From positions 62,001-126,000 of the forward strand of contig CAYXZD010000003.1 of assembly GCA_964469565.1 (NCBI GenBank): DNA of 64,000 nt, read 5' to 3'. The notes under the pieces were generated by a model. That model was not told the DNA's origin, did not search any database, and was given only the letters and a program-made list of their open reading frames with translations. The DNA comes from GCA-2720975 sp964469565. Lineage in GTDB: Bacteria > Planctomycetota > UBA1135 > GCA-002686595. The translations under genes were made by a program, and so were the position numbers. This document shows, piece after piece, positions 25,163-33,811 of this stretch (its first letter is position 1; each line of letters opens with the position of its first letter).

Positions 25163-25551
25163 CCGACCCCAGGCCTTGGATCATTCTCTTGGGCTGCGTC
25201 ACCTTTCTCGGGGGGCTCGGTGCAGGCATGCTGTATTCAGAGTTCCAGGCGGGGCCCCAGGAATCAGGTCCCTTCGCGGACTACGCTCGACTCTTGGGCG
25301 AAGAATTTGACCTCAGTGCTGAGCGTCGCGCACACCTCGAAGTAATCTTGCGCGAGTATGACGAGGACATTCAGCAGATCAGCCTCGCCCATCACTCAGC
25401 TTACCTCGACTCTCTGCAGGATGAACTGCGTCCCGTGGGCCTTACATTCAACGGCTACATACGCGATAAGGTCTTGCACCCCAAACACCGTGAGCGCTTC
25501 GACGAGTTAGTTCACGGCGTCCCATTCTCCCCACATCCAGTTCAGCGCTGA
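25159..25551 (+). CDS. Membrane-tethered, CnrX/Spy-like periplasmic protein
   Basis: The 130-residue protein has one N-terminal transmembrane segment (WIILLGCVTFLGGLGAGMLY) and a helical periplasmic domain with FDLSAERRAHLEVILREYDEDI, HHSAYLDSLQDELRPV and KHRERFDELV. This is the pattern of small helical hairpin proteins such as CpxP, Spy, ZraP or the metal sensor CnrX. With the sigma factor and anti-sigma upstream it could be the signal-sensing third part of a CnrH/Y/X-like system. Overlap and order support that; the ligand is unknown. Start is GTG at 25159. Confidence 0.72.
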   Translation: MTDPRPWIILLGCVTFLGGLGAGMLYSEFQAGPQESGPFADYARLLGEEFDLSAERRAHLEVILREYDEDIQQISLAHHSAYLDSLQDELRPVGLTFNGYIRDKVLHPKHRERFDELVHGVPFSPHPVQR

Positions 25552-25553
25552 CC

Positions 25554-27302
25554 ATGGCACGATCCTGCGGCATTCACCTAGGCCCAGAGCGATTTGAGAT
25601 CGTCGTTCTCGATGGCAACACCAAGAAACAAAGTCTTGTTGCGGCTCGCGCAGGCGAACTGGCGGGGACACCTGACGAGCGTGCGGGGATTCTCAAGGAT
25701 GCGCTGAGAGACCTCAAGCTCTCAAAGGAAAACGTGGGTTTGGTTGTTGACGCAGGCAAGGCCGCCTTCCGCCACGTAACCCTCCCCCTAACGGATCGAG
25801 CAAAAATCGATCAAGTGCTGAAGTTCGAAGTTGAGAAGGATCTTCCCCAGTGGGACGTGGACGAGGTCGTCATGGACTACCTCATGACTTCCGAAAGCGA
25901 CGTCACTTCGGATTTGCTTGTGACTGCCGTGCGCAAAGATGAAATTGCGGCTTACCTCGACTTGTGTGAAAAGGCAGGCCTCGAACCCCTAGAGGCAGAG
26001 CTGGATGCCACAGCTATCGTCAATGCGGCCATCCACTCCGACCTGTGTCCTGAGGGCGAGGCTTGTCTTTTGGTCCATGTAGGTGATGAATCAACGGCCG
26101 CGGTCGTTGTGGACGGTGGCCATGTCGTGGCTATACGCGGTCTGCACATTGGGGCATTGGGCACACCTAAGGTGGCAGATGCGGTCGTTGACTCTCCAAC
26201 AGAGGGTGCGCTGCTGTCCGAAGCCGACCGCGAAGGGGGTCATTCGGAGCACTCCGATCACCAGAAAGCGGCATTACGCAGAATCTCGCGTGAACTGGGG
26301 CGTAGCATTTCTGCAATCCGAACGAAGTCGACCATCGAGAGAATTTTCGTCTGTGGGGCAAGCATTCCCGGTCTAGTGGGCAGTGAGATTCATGATGTCC
26401 CCGTCGAGGCTTTGCATGCCTTTGGACCCGAGGATTCCACGGTGGAAGCGGCTCTTCCCGAAGGAGAGCCTGGTCAGTGGGTGGCGGCCTACGGAGCAGC
26501 CCTGCGTGAGCTGGGGGCAGCCGAGCTAAGCCCTAGCCTGCGCCGAGAGGAGCTCAAGTACGCTGGCACATGGGAGCGCATTGAGTTCCCCATCGCAGTA
26601 GCTTGCCTGTTGTTGGCCACTCTCATGGCCGTGGGGTTCATTCTGCAACGCAAAGAACTGGATGTTCTGAACAACTACGGTGCCGGCCTTTGGCACAGTT
26701 GGTCTAACGGATACATGATGGGGAATCCTCGCAAGGGCCAGCGCGGCAACCTGTCTCCCCCCCCGGAAACGATCCGCGATTTTTTGGCTGACGTAGAAGG
26801 TGGAGCCCTCGACCCCGATGGCATCCCATGGGCGAAAAGCTACCTTGCCTCCACCAAACGTATCGATGCGCTCTTGCGTCGCGAGGTCGCTGACCTCAAG
26901 AAGGAACTGGGCGCGGACAGTTCAGTGGAGCAACCACAGTCCGCACTTGTTGGCAGTTATCTCGTCCTGGACCTGTTTGAAAAGCACCAAAAAGACTGGC
27001 GCCCTTCCCTGCGTCACGTGGAGGCCATTACCCAGGGCATGGGCAAGGCGGGCAAGTCTGAATCCGTTCGTGTGACCCTTACCTTTGTGCTGATGGCTGA
27101 GAGTGCCCAAGCCGCATCCTCAAACTACGAGGCGCTTCTAACGGCTCTCAAGGAGCAGCCGTGGCACCTTTCATCGACCCGAACGAATCTCACATCCCTA
27201 GACAACGACAAGGGCCTATTGATCGAGCGCATGCCGATTGATGTGGATGTATCGGTTTTCTACGAACAGCAGCGCCGTGAAGCATTGGAGGCAGCCCAGT
27301 GA
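25554..27302 (+). CDS. PilM/GspL-like actin-fold protein with C-terminal PilN-like part
   Basis: The 582-residue protein has an N-terminal actin-like domain (about 1-335) of the PilM/GspL cytoplasmic type: CGIHLGPERFEIVVLDG, LPLTDRAKIDQVLKFEVEKDLP, VTAVRKDEIAAYLDLCEKAGL and CLLVHVGDESTAAVVVDGG. One transmembrane segment follows (about 345-365, FPIAVACLLLATLMAVGFIL), then a long periplasmic region. This is the single-chain GspL layout rather than separate PilM and PilN, and fits a type II secretion or type IV pilus inner-membrane platform. The start is 2 bp after the previous stop. The next gene overlaps it by GTGA. Confidence 0.85.
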   Translation: MARSCGIHLGPERFEIVVLDGNTKKQSLVAARAGELAGTPDERAGILKDALRDLKLSKENVGLVVDAGKAAFRHVTLPLTDRAKIDQVLKFEVEKDLPQWDVDEVVMDYLMTSESDVTSDLLVTAVRKDEIAAYLDLCEKAGLEPLEAELDATAIVNAAIHSDLCPEGEACLLVHVGDESTAAVVVDGGHVVAIRGLHIGALGTPKVADAVVDSPTEGALLSEADREGGHSEHSDHQKAALRRISRELGRSISAIRTKSTIERIFVCGASIPGLVGSEIHDVPVEALHAFGPEDSTVEAALPEGEPGQWVAAYGAALRELGAAELSPSLRREELKYAGTWERIEFPIAVACLLLATLMAVGFILQRKELDVLNNYGAGLWHSWSNGYMMGNPRKGQRGNLSPPPETIRDFLADVEGGALDPDGIPWAKSYLASTKRIDALLRREVADLKKELGADSSVEQPQSALVGSYLVLDLFEKHQKDWRPSLRHVEAITQGMGKAGKSESVRVTLTFVLMAESAQAASSNYEALLTALKEQPWHLSSTRTNLTSLDNDKGLLIERMPIDVDVSVFYEQQRREALEAAQ

Positions 27303-27871
27303 GTTTCTTCAAACAAATGACTTTTGCTCAAGGCATGATCATTGCCTGCTTGTTGGCCTCGGCGGGCATGAGCCCCTTCGTCTACAAGAACTACAATCAG
27401 ATTCAAGACTTGCGGCTTGCAGTGGGCGAAGGGGGAGAACTCGCCAGCCTCGCGGGCCGCATACAATCAAACTCTCTGCTGTACACCCAGTTATACCAGC
27501 AGAAGAGCGGCGCTTCTCTCCAGGGGCAGGGACGTACTTCAGAGTACATTCTGAAGGTGGCCAACGATGACAGTGTGGACCTTGGGAGAATCGACATGCC
27601 TAAGCCCCAAGTCAGTGAGGGAAGTGGTGGCGTGGTGGACGAGACATTTACCATTAACCCCAGCGATAAAAACCACCCCTTTGACCGTGTGCGGATTGGA
27701 AACTTTCTCTTTTCACTCGAGGATCGCACCCGACGCTTGCGCGTAACGAAGTTGACCATTGATGCCCTCAATGAGGCTGGCAAGTCCAGGGTAGCTCCAG
27801 AGGAGTTCCCTTCGGACAAATGGACTTTTTCTTGCAAGGTCACCTCGCGCAGTCGCCGCGCCACAAACTAG
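27299..27871 (+). CDS. PilO/GspM-like inner-membrane platform protein
   Basis: The 190-residue protein starts at a GTG overlapping the stop of the GspL-like gene. It has one N-terminal transmembrane segment (QGMIIACLLASAGMSPFVY), a helical linker and a C-terminal alpha/beta domain (residues about 110-185, with FDRVRIGNFLFSLEDRTRRLRVTKLTID). This layout and position fit PilO or GspM. No other pilus or secretion genes (ATPase, secretin, prepilin) are in the window. It is convergent with carB; the 55 bp between holds no clear terminator. Confidence 0.72.
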   Translation: MSFFKQMTFAQGMIIACLLASAGMSPFVYKNYNQIQDLRLAVGEGGELASLAGRIQSNSLLYTQLYQQKSGASLQGQGRTSEYILKVANDDSVDLGRIDMPKPQVSEGSGGVVDETFTINPSDKNHPFDRVRIGNFLFSLEDRTRRLRVTKLTIDALNEAGKSRVAPEEFPSDKWTFSCKVTSRSRRATN

Positions 27872-27926
27872 GGCCGGTTCTTGGCGACCGGTGCGTGCAG
27901 GTGCCCTGTTGCCCTAATCGAAGAGC

Positions 27927-30900
27927 TTAGTTAGAGACGGGCTGCTCGCGGGCAGCGTATTCTGTGTGGTAACTCTGCAAACTCCGCACATCAATGCTGC
28001 CGTTTTGAAGGGCACTGATGGCAGAAATAGTTGTGCGGATTCCAGCGAGGGTCGTCACACAAGGAATGCCAGCCGAAACGGCGGAAGCTCGGATGGCTGT
28101 GTCGTCATGGCGCTGCTGTTTGCCCGAGGGAGTATTGAGCAATAGGTCCAATTCGCGGTTCTTCACCATATCCACGATATGTGGCCGGCCCTCATGAACT
28201 TTATTGACTCGCGTGGCGGAAAGCCCGGCACTTGTAAGCGCCTTGTGAGTGCCCGTTGTGGCGATCAGTTCAAAGCCCATACTCGAGAGCATGCGTGCCT
28301 CGGCAATAATGGCACGCTTGTCGTTGTGTTTGACGCTGATCAGTACCCGGCCGCTTGTGGGAAGCTGAATCCCCGCAGCGAGGTATGCTTTGACGAACGC
28401 ACAACCGAGATCAGTGTCGATCCCCATCACTTCCCCGGTCGAGCGCATTTCTGGGCTCAGCAGCATGTCCGAACCAGGAAACTTGTTGAATGGAAACACA
28501 GGTGCTTTGACGCTGAAGTAGGGCGGCGTGACCTCTTCGGTGAAGCCCAACTCCTCGAGACTCATGCCCGTCATAATCTTGGCGGCCAACTTGGCGAGAG
28601 GAACGCCAATAGCTTTGGACACAAAGGGCACCGTTCTTGACGCGCGCGGGTTGACCTCAATGATGTAAACGGTTGCCCCTTTGACGGCAAACTGCACATT
28701 CATCAAACCGACCACCCCCAACTCCATGGCCATGGACTTGGTGGCTGCGGAAATCTCTTCAACGATTTCGGCAGCAAGGGTGTGGGCGGGGAGCACGCAA
28801 CACGAATCACCGGAGTGGATTCCTGCCTCTTCGATGTGTTCCATGATCCCGCCAATCACAACGCGCTCGCCGTCACAGATGGCGTCCACGTCGACCTCGA
28901 TGGCATCTTCAAGGAACTTATCCACAAGGATTGGGCGATCCGGGGAGGCTTGAACCGCACTGTCCATGTAGTGCTCAAGGCTCTCGTCGTCGTAGACGAT
29001 TTCCATGGCCCGACCGCCTAAGACGTAGCTCGGGCGCACGAGCACGGGGTAGCCGATAGCACGAGCAGCGGTGAATGCCTGGGCCGCATTGGTTGCAATG
29101 CCATTGGGGGGCTGGCGCAGATTGAGCTTTTCGAGGAATCTACCGAATTGTTCGCGATCCTCCGCTCGATCAATGGAGGCGACGGAAGTCCCGATCAAGG
29201 GTGCCCCAGCTGCCTCCAAGCCTTCAGCGAGATTGAGGGGCGTTTGTCCGCCAAACTGAACGATGATTCCCTTGGGCTGCACCACTTCAACGATGTTCAT
29301 CACATCCTCGTGGGTGAGCGGCTCGAAGAAAAGGTCGTCAGACGTGTCGTAGTCGGTGGACACAGTTTCGGGATTGGAGTTGACCATTACGGCTTCACAG
29401 CCGATTTCCTGGGCAGCGAATGCGGCGTGTACACAGCAGTAATCAAACTCGATTCCCTGCCCGATGCGATTGGGGCCGCCGCCGAGGATCATGATCTTGT
29501 CCGTCGCAGACTTGGCGTATTCGCTTTCATCTTCCCAAGTGGAGTAGTAGTAGGGCGTCACCGCGTGAAACTCTGCGGCGCAAGTATCCACTAGTTTGAA
29601 TGTGGGCCGGATACCCAATTCTTCGCGTCGCTCCTTGACCTTATCAGGAGTGCAACCTGCTGCGAGGGCGAGCTGCACATCTGAGTACCCCCACTGCTTG
29701 GCTTGAACTAAAACGGTCTTCTCGAGTTGGCGGCTGGCTAACTCTTGCTCGAACTCAACGAGCTGCCGCATGTTTTCAAGGAACCAAGGATCGATCCCCG
29801 TCGCGGTAAACAAGTCTTCGCTGCTCCAGCCCTCCCGGTAGGCGTGGCGTAACCACAAGAGCCGCTGTGCGTTGGGTGTACGCAGGTTTGATGCGAGCTT
29901 CTCGGTGTCGAGTGCAGCCACTTCCACCGGATCGCGTGCGTCGAGCCCGAATCCGGGTTGGCCCGTTTCAAGCCCGCGCATGGCCTTTTGTAAGGCCTCC
30001 TTGAACGTGCGACCAATGGCCATGGTTTCGCCGACACTCTTCATCTGAGTGGTTAGCGTGGGGTCGGCGCCGGGGAACTTCTCAAAAGCAAAACGTGGGA
30101 TCTTGACGACGCAATAATCAATCGTGGGCTCGAACGAGGCGGGGGTTTCGCGCGTGATGTCGTTTTGGATTTCGTCGAGCGTGTAACCAACAGCGAGCTT
30201 TGCGGCAAACTTGGCAATGGCAAACCCGGTAGCTTTGGATGCGAGAGCGGAGGAGCGTGAGACCCGGGGGTTCATCTCAATCACAATGACGCGGCCAGTC
30301 TCTGGATCGATGGCGAACTGGCAATTCGATCCGCCGCACTCCACTCCAATCTCTCGCATAATAGCGATCGACGCATTGCGTAGGTTTTGATACTCACGAT
30401 CGGTGAGAGTTTGGCTGGGGGCTACGGTGATGGAATCACCAGTGTGCACACCCATTGGGTCGAGGTTTTCGATGGAGCAGACGATGACGACATTGTCGGC
30501 CTTGTCTCGCATGACCTCCATTTCGTACTCCTTCCAGCCCACCAAGCTCTCTTCAACGAGAACTTCGGTGTTCATGGAGAGCGAGAGCCCGCGCGTCACA
30601 ATCTCCTCGAATTCCTCCACGTTGTAAGCAATTCCGCCGCCGGCTCCGCCCAAAGTGAAGGCGGGTCGAATGACACAGGGCAGGCCGATTTGCGCCATGA
30701 TCCGTTGCGCATCTTGCATCGACCGGGCTACACCTGAGCGGGCACATTCGAGGCCGGCATTGATCATGGCCGCACGGAAGAGGTCGCGATCTTCAGCCTT
30801 GCGAATCACGTGGGCGTCGGCGCCGATCATCTCGATTCCATGACGCTCGAACACGCCAGAGTCGTGGAGTTCAAGGGCTGTGTTGAGTCCCGTCTGCCCT

Positions 30901-31172
30901 CCGAGGGTGGGCAGGACGGCATCAGGCCGTTCTCGCTCGATGATCTTTTCAACGGATGCCGGTGTGATCGGTTCGATGTAGGTCACATCGGCCGTCTCCG
31001 GGTCGGTCATGATCGTGGCCGGATTGGAGTTGATCAGAATGACCCGGTAGCCCTCTTCGCGCAGAGCCTTGCATGCTTGGGTTCCCGAATAGTCGAACTC
31101 GCAAGCCTGCCCAATGATGATTGGGCCACTGCCGATGATCAGAATGGACTTGAGATCGTCGCGTCTGGGCAT
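27927..31172 (-). CDS. carB: Carbamoyl-phosphate synthase large subunit
   Basis: CarB makes carbamoyl phosphate for pyrimidine and arginine synthesis, using ammonia from CarA. The 1081 residues match the full two-half architecture. Residues about 1-400 form the carboxyphosphate ATP-grasp half, beginning SILIIGSGPIIIGQACEFDYSG, with LPTLGGQTGLNTAL and VIVIEMNPRVSRSSALASK. About 550-935 form the second ATP-grasp half (IMILGGGPNRIGQGIEFDYC, VYIIEVNPRASRTVPFVSK). The last 140 residues are the MGS-like allosteric domain. The carA partner is not in the window. It lies 137 bp downstream of the GT-C-like gene and may extend that operon. Confidence 0.97.
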   Translation of the reverse strand: MPRRDDLKSILIIGSGPIIIGQACEFDYSGTQACKALREEGYRVILINSNPATIMTDPETADVTYIEPITPASVEKIIERERPDAVLPTLGGQTGLNTALELHDSGVFERHGIEMIGADAHVIRKAEDRDLFRAAMINAGLECARSGVARSMQDAQRIMAQIGLPCVIRPAFTLGGAGGGIAYNVEEFEEIVTRGLSLSMNTEVLVEESLVGWKEYEMEVMRDKADNVVIVCSIENLDPMGVHTGDSITVAPSQTLTDREYQNLRNASIAIMREIGVECGGSNCQFAIDPETGRVIVIEMNPRVSRSSALASKATGFAIAKFAAKLAVGYTLDEIQNDITRETPASFEPTIDYCVVKIPRFAFEKFPGADPTLTTQMKSVGETMAIGRTFKEALQKAMRGLETGQPGFGLDARDPVEVAALDTEKLASNLRTPNAQRLLWLRHAYREGWSSEDLFTATGIDPWFLENMRQLVEFEQELASRQLEKTVLVQAKQWGYSDVQLALAAGCTPDKVKERREELGIRPTFKLVDTCAAEFHAVTPYYYSTWEDESEYAKSATDKIMILGGGPNRIGQGIEFDYCCVHAAFAAQEIGCEAVMVNSNPETVSTDYDTSDDLFFEPLTHEDVMNIVEVVQPKGIIVQFGGQTPLNLAEGLEAAGAPLIGTSVASIDRAEDREQFGRFLEKLNLRQPPNGIATNAAQAFTAARAIGYPVLVRPSYVLGGRAMEIVYDDESLEHYMDSAVQASPDRPILVDKFLEDAIEVDVDAICDGERVVIGGIMEHIEEAGIHSGDSCCVLPAHTLAAEIVEEISAATKSMAMELGVVGLMNVQFAVKGATVYIIEVNPRASRTVPFVSKAIGVPLAKLAAKIMTGMSLEELGFTEEVTPPYFSVKAPVFPFNKFPGSDMLLSPEMRSTGEVMGIDTDLGCAFVKAYLAAGIQLPTSGRVLISVKHNDKRAIIAEARMLSSMGFELIATTGTHKALTSAGLSATRVNKVHEGRPHIVDMVKNRELDLLLNTPSGKQQRHDDTAIRASAVSAGIPCVTTLAGIRTTISAISALQNGSIDVRSLQSYHTEYAAREQPVSN

Positions 31173-31309
31173 GGGGGCGACAGGGGGTGGGCGCGGGTGG
31201 CCCGGGGGGGACTATGGGGGGATATGCAAAAGGGACTCAAGCGCACTTGGTCCCAAACTGCCCCATTGAAACACACTCTCGCCGCGATTGCGACGAGGGA
31301 GCCAGTGAA

Positions 31310-32719
31310 TCAGTCGGAGTGAAACGCCTCGCCGGGTGGCAGCACCCTCATGCTCCCGGCCCTGAGAAGGTGCACCGGTTCAACGGGGTGCAGAATCTGG
31401 CCCTCCCATGGCTGCAAGTGGGCTGAGCCAACATCGAGGAAGACCGTTCGTCCGGCAGCGGAGGGGGCAGGGTCGGATACGGGCCAGTCGACGAGCTCTA
31501 GGCCCCAGCGTACGTGGGCCAGGTAGCGCCGCTGGGTGTCTGCTGTCAGCACGCGGTCATGGGGCTGTAAATGATCCCGTGCCATGGCGGACCAGTGCGC
31601 GAGCGGGTCCTGGGCTCGGAAGGTGGACCCCACCCCTAGTAGGATCATGGCCTGGGGTAGCAGCAGGACCGAGCCCATGCCTAGGCCGACCGGGCTCTCT
31701 TCACGCCGGCTGAGCCAATCGGCTAGGCCCACTGCAGCTGCGGGCAGGACAAAACCGGCCACGGGGCCCCAGGCCACCTGACCCGTTGCCACTGGGGCGA
31801 GGGCCACGAGGCACCACGGCACGAGCCAGCTCGGGGGTGGGGATTCCTGCGGCAGACGCCGCCCGAGCAACAGCGAGTAGACCCCGAATAGGGCGATTCC
31901 AAGGCCTCCTAGGATGGCTGGAATCCACTCGCTGGCCCCCGCAAGCGTGCCGTTGCGGCCCGCAAGGGTACAGTCAAGCAGGTGGTTGAGTTTGCTGCGG
32001 TCCGACTGTGGGTCGAGCAGAATCAGCAAGGTCACCCCCATCACGAGGCAAAAAATGAGAGCCTCAAGGGGGCCTCCCAATCTGGAAGTGCGGCGCAGGC
32101 CAAGGGCCCAGATGGTGGCTGGCAGAAGGAGCAGGTTCTCTGGGCGTAATAGGAATGCGAGCAGGAAAGTGAGGCTCACTCGCCAGAGATAGCCCCCGGG
32201 CAGCCGTTCCTCGGAACGAAAAATGTTGGCCATCAGGAGCGTTGCACCGAGGACTCCAGCGGTGAGGTCACTGGGCAGGGTCGCTCCGATCCAGCCTAGT
32301 CCGCTCAAGAGGCAAGTGGTTGCCGCCCACAGGGAGACTCCTCGCTGGAATCCGATGCTGCGTAGGAGGTAGGTAAGCGCCGGCAGGCAGAGGCCGTAGG
32401 CGAGAGCGGATAGGAGATAGCAGGCCTGCTCAGCTCCGAACCCCAATGCCTGTAGGGCGCTTCCCAGGGGGAACAGAATCCCATAGGTGTGGCTGGAACT
32501 GAGCCCAGCGACCATGCTCGGCAATTCCATATTCCCCCAGAGACGTTCGTTGGGAAGGCCGAGGGCCAGCAGCCCTAAGCCGACCCCTAGAGCCCAGACT
32601 TGCAAGCGGTGACGATTGAGCGAAGACCGCTGGGCCTGCTGCACCATGGCTGCGAGTTCCTCCCGCGGATAGGGCAGGGCGGTTGTGGGGTCGCTAGTTT
32701 GTGAGTCCTCAATGGGCAT
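31310..32719 (-). CDS. Polytopic membrane protein, possibly GT-C glycosyltransferase-like
   Basis: The 469-residue protein has about ten hydrophobic segments, for example LGVGLGLLALGLP, YLLSALAYGLCLPALTYLL, GWIGATLPSDLTAGVLGATLL, AILGGLGIALFGVYSLLLG and GLGMGSVLLLPQAMILLGV. A large first loop (LWGNMELPSMVAGLSSSHTYGIL) and a soluble C-terminal part (DHLQPHDRVLTADTQRRYLAHVRWGLELVD) resemble GT-C/DUF2723-type proteins, but I see no clear catalytic DxD or EK pair. It starts 12 bp after aroB as the last gene of a tight operon. A TAGAAT box ends 9 nt before the start. Confidence 0.7.
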   Translation of the reverse strand: MPIEDSQTSDPTTALPYPREELAAMVQQAQRSSLNRHRLQVWALGVGLGLLALGLPNERLWGNMELPSMVAGLSSSHTYGILFPLGSALQALGFGAEQACYLLSALAYGLCLPALTYLLRSIGFQRGVSLWAATTCLLSGLGWIGATLPSDLTAGVLGATLLMANIFRSEERLPGGYLWRVSLTFLLAFLLRPENLLLLPATIWALGLRRTSRLGGPLEALIFCLVMGVTLLILLDPQSDRSKLNHLLDCTLAGRNGTLAGASEWIPAILGGLGIALFGVYSLLLGRRLPQESPPPSWLVPWCLVALAPVATGQVAWGPVAGFVLPAAAVGLADWLSRREESPVGLGMGSVLLLPQAMILLGVGSTFRAQDPLAHWSAMARDHLQPHDRVLTADTQRRYLAHVRWGLELVDWPVSDPAPSAAGRTVFLDVGSAHLQPWEGQILHPVEPVHLLRAGSMRVLPPGEAFHSD

Positions 32720-32731
32720 TGCGGGAGGATT

Positions 32732-33811
32732 CTAGGCAAGCAGAGCCAGCAGTTCATCCTTTGGAATGTGGACTCCCAGGTCGGGCTGACCCGGGGCGCG
32801 CAAGAGGACAAACTCTGGCCTGCCCACCTCAGCCTTCTTGTCCTGGGCGAGGCTTGCAACGAGATGGCTCGCCGGAAGCCGGCATCCGGATTGCCGGCGC
32901 AATTTGTCCAGCGAGGTGGGCAGTCCAAGTGATTTGAGCAAGTCGCCCAGCCGGGACGGAAGCTTGGACTCGTGCAGTCGATTCTGAATGAGGCTTGCCT
33001 GCACTGCGAGAGTGACGCCCACCGCTACAGCCACTCCGTGAGGGATCCTCCCGAATCCGGCGCAGTGCTCGATGGCATGTGCGAAGGTGTGGCCAAGGTT
33101 GAGGGCGCGGCGGGGACCCCTGTCTAGGGGGTCCAGAGCGACTAGTTCCGCCTTCGTTTGAATGCACATCCTTATGACCTCCTCACACGGGGCGCTTTCC
33201 CGGGTCATGAGTGAGGGCGCGCTTTCCTCCAGTTTGCCCAAGCTGGCATCTCCGGCCAGGAGGCAGGTCTTCAAGGCCTCTCCTAGTCCGGAGGACCACT
33301 CTTCTTGGTCGAGTGTCTCCAGTGCGTCTGTGCAGGCGAATACGGCTTGTGGCTGATAAAACGTCCCGGCCAGGTTCTTGCCCGCTGCAAGGTTGAGGCC
33401 CGTCTTTCCCCCTACGCTTGCATCCACCTGTGCCAACAGGGTCGTAGGGCAGTGAATGAGCCCGCAGCCGCGCTTGAACAAGGAGGCTGCGAGGCCTCCG
33501 AGGTCACATACGGTTCCACCCCCTAGGGTGATCAAGGTAGATGACCGTGCGAGCCCGGCAGCAGCCATGGCATCGAGCACATCCTCCAGGGTCGAAATAC
33601 ACTTGATCGACTCCCCTCCAGTGACCTCAAGGCGGGGGCAGCTGCCCAAGCCCGTGAGCCTGTGCCCATGCAGGGCGAAGACGCGTTGATCGGCAAGCAG
33701 GAAGCGATTCTCCGCTTCACGGCTGAACGAATCAACTAGACCCAGAACCTCAGCCCCGACGTGGACGGGGTAGGCCGGGTCTGTCCCCACCTGAATGGGG
33801 CTATTGATCAA
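32732..33811 (-). CDS. aroB: 3-dehydroquinate synthase
   Basis: AroB converts DAHP to 3-dehydroquinate, the second step of the shikimate pathway, with NAD and a divalent metal. The 359-residue protein shows LITLGGGTVCDLGGLAASLFKRG (NAD-binding loop), CPTTLLAQVDASVGGKTGLN and the metal-ligand region LNLGHTFAHAIEH. The length matches the family. The start overlaps the stop of the preceding gene by ATGA. The GT-C-like gene follows after 12 bp. No other aro genes are nearby, so its place in this operon is not explained by pathway. Confidence 0.95.
   Translation of the reverse strand: MINSPIQVGTDPAYPVHVGAEVLGLVDSFSREAENRFLLADQRVFALHGHRLTGLGSCPRLEVTGGESIKCISTLEDVLDAMAAAGLARSSTLITLGGGTVCDLGGLAASLFKRGCGLIHCPTTLLAQVDASVGGKTGLNLAAGKNLAGTFYQPQAVFACTDALETLDQEEWSSGLGEALKTCLLAGDASLGKLEESAPSLMTRESAPCEEVIRMCIQTKAELVALDPLDRGPRRALNLGHTFAHAIEHCAGFGRIPHGVAVAVGVTLAVQASLIQNRLHESKLPSRLGDLLKSLGLPTSLDKLRRQSGCRLPASHLVASLAQDKKAEVGRPEFVLLRAPGQPDLGVHIPKDELLALLA

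Noticed and set aside
28179..29594. Long plus-strand open frames inside carB
   Set aside because: carB is conserved along its full length on the minus strand; the antisense frames have no recognisable protein features.
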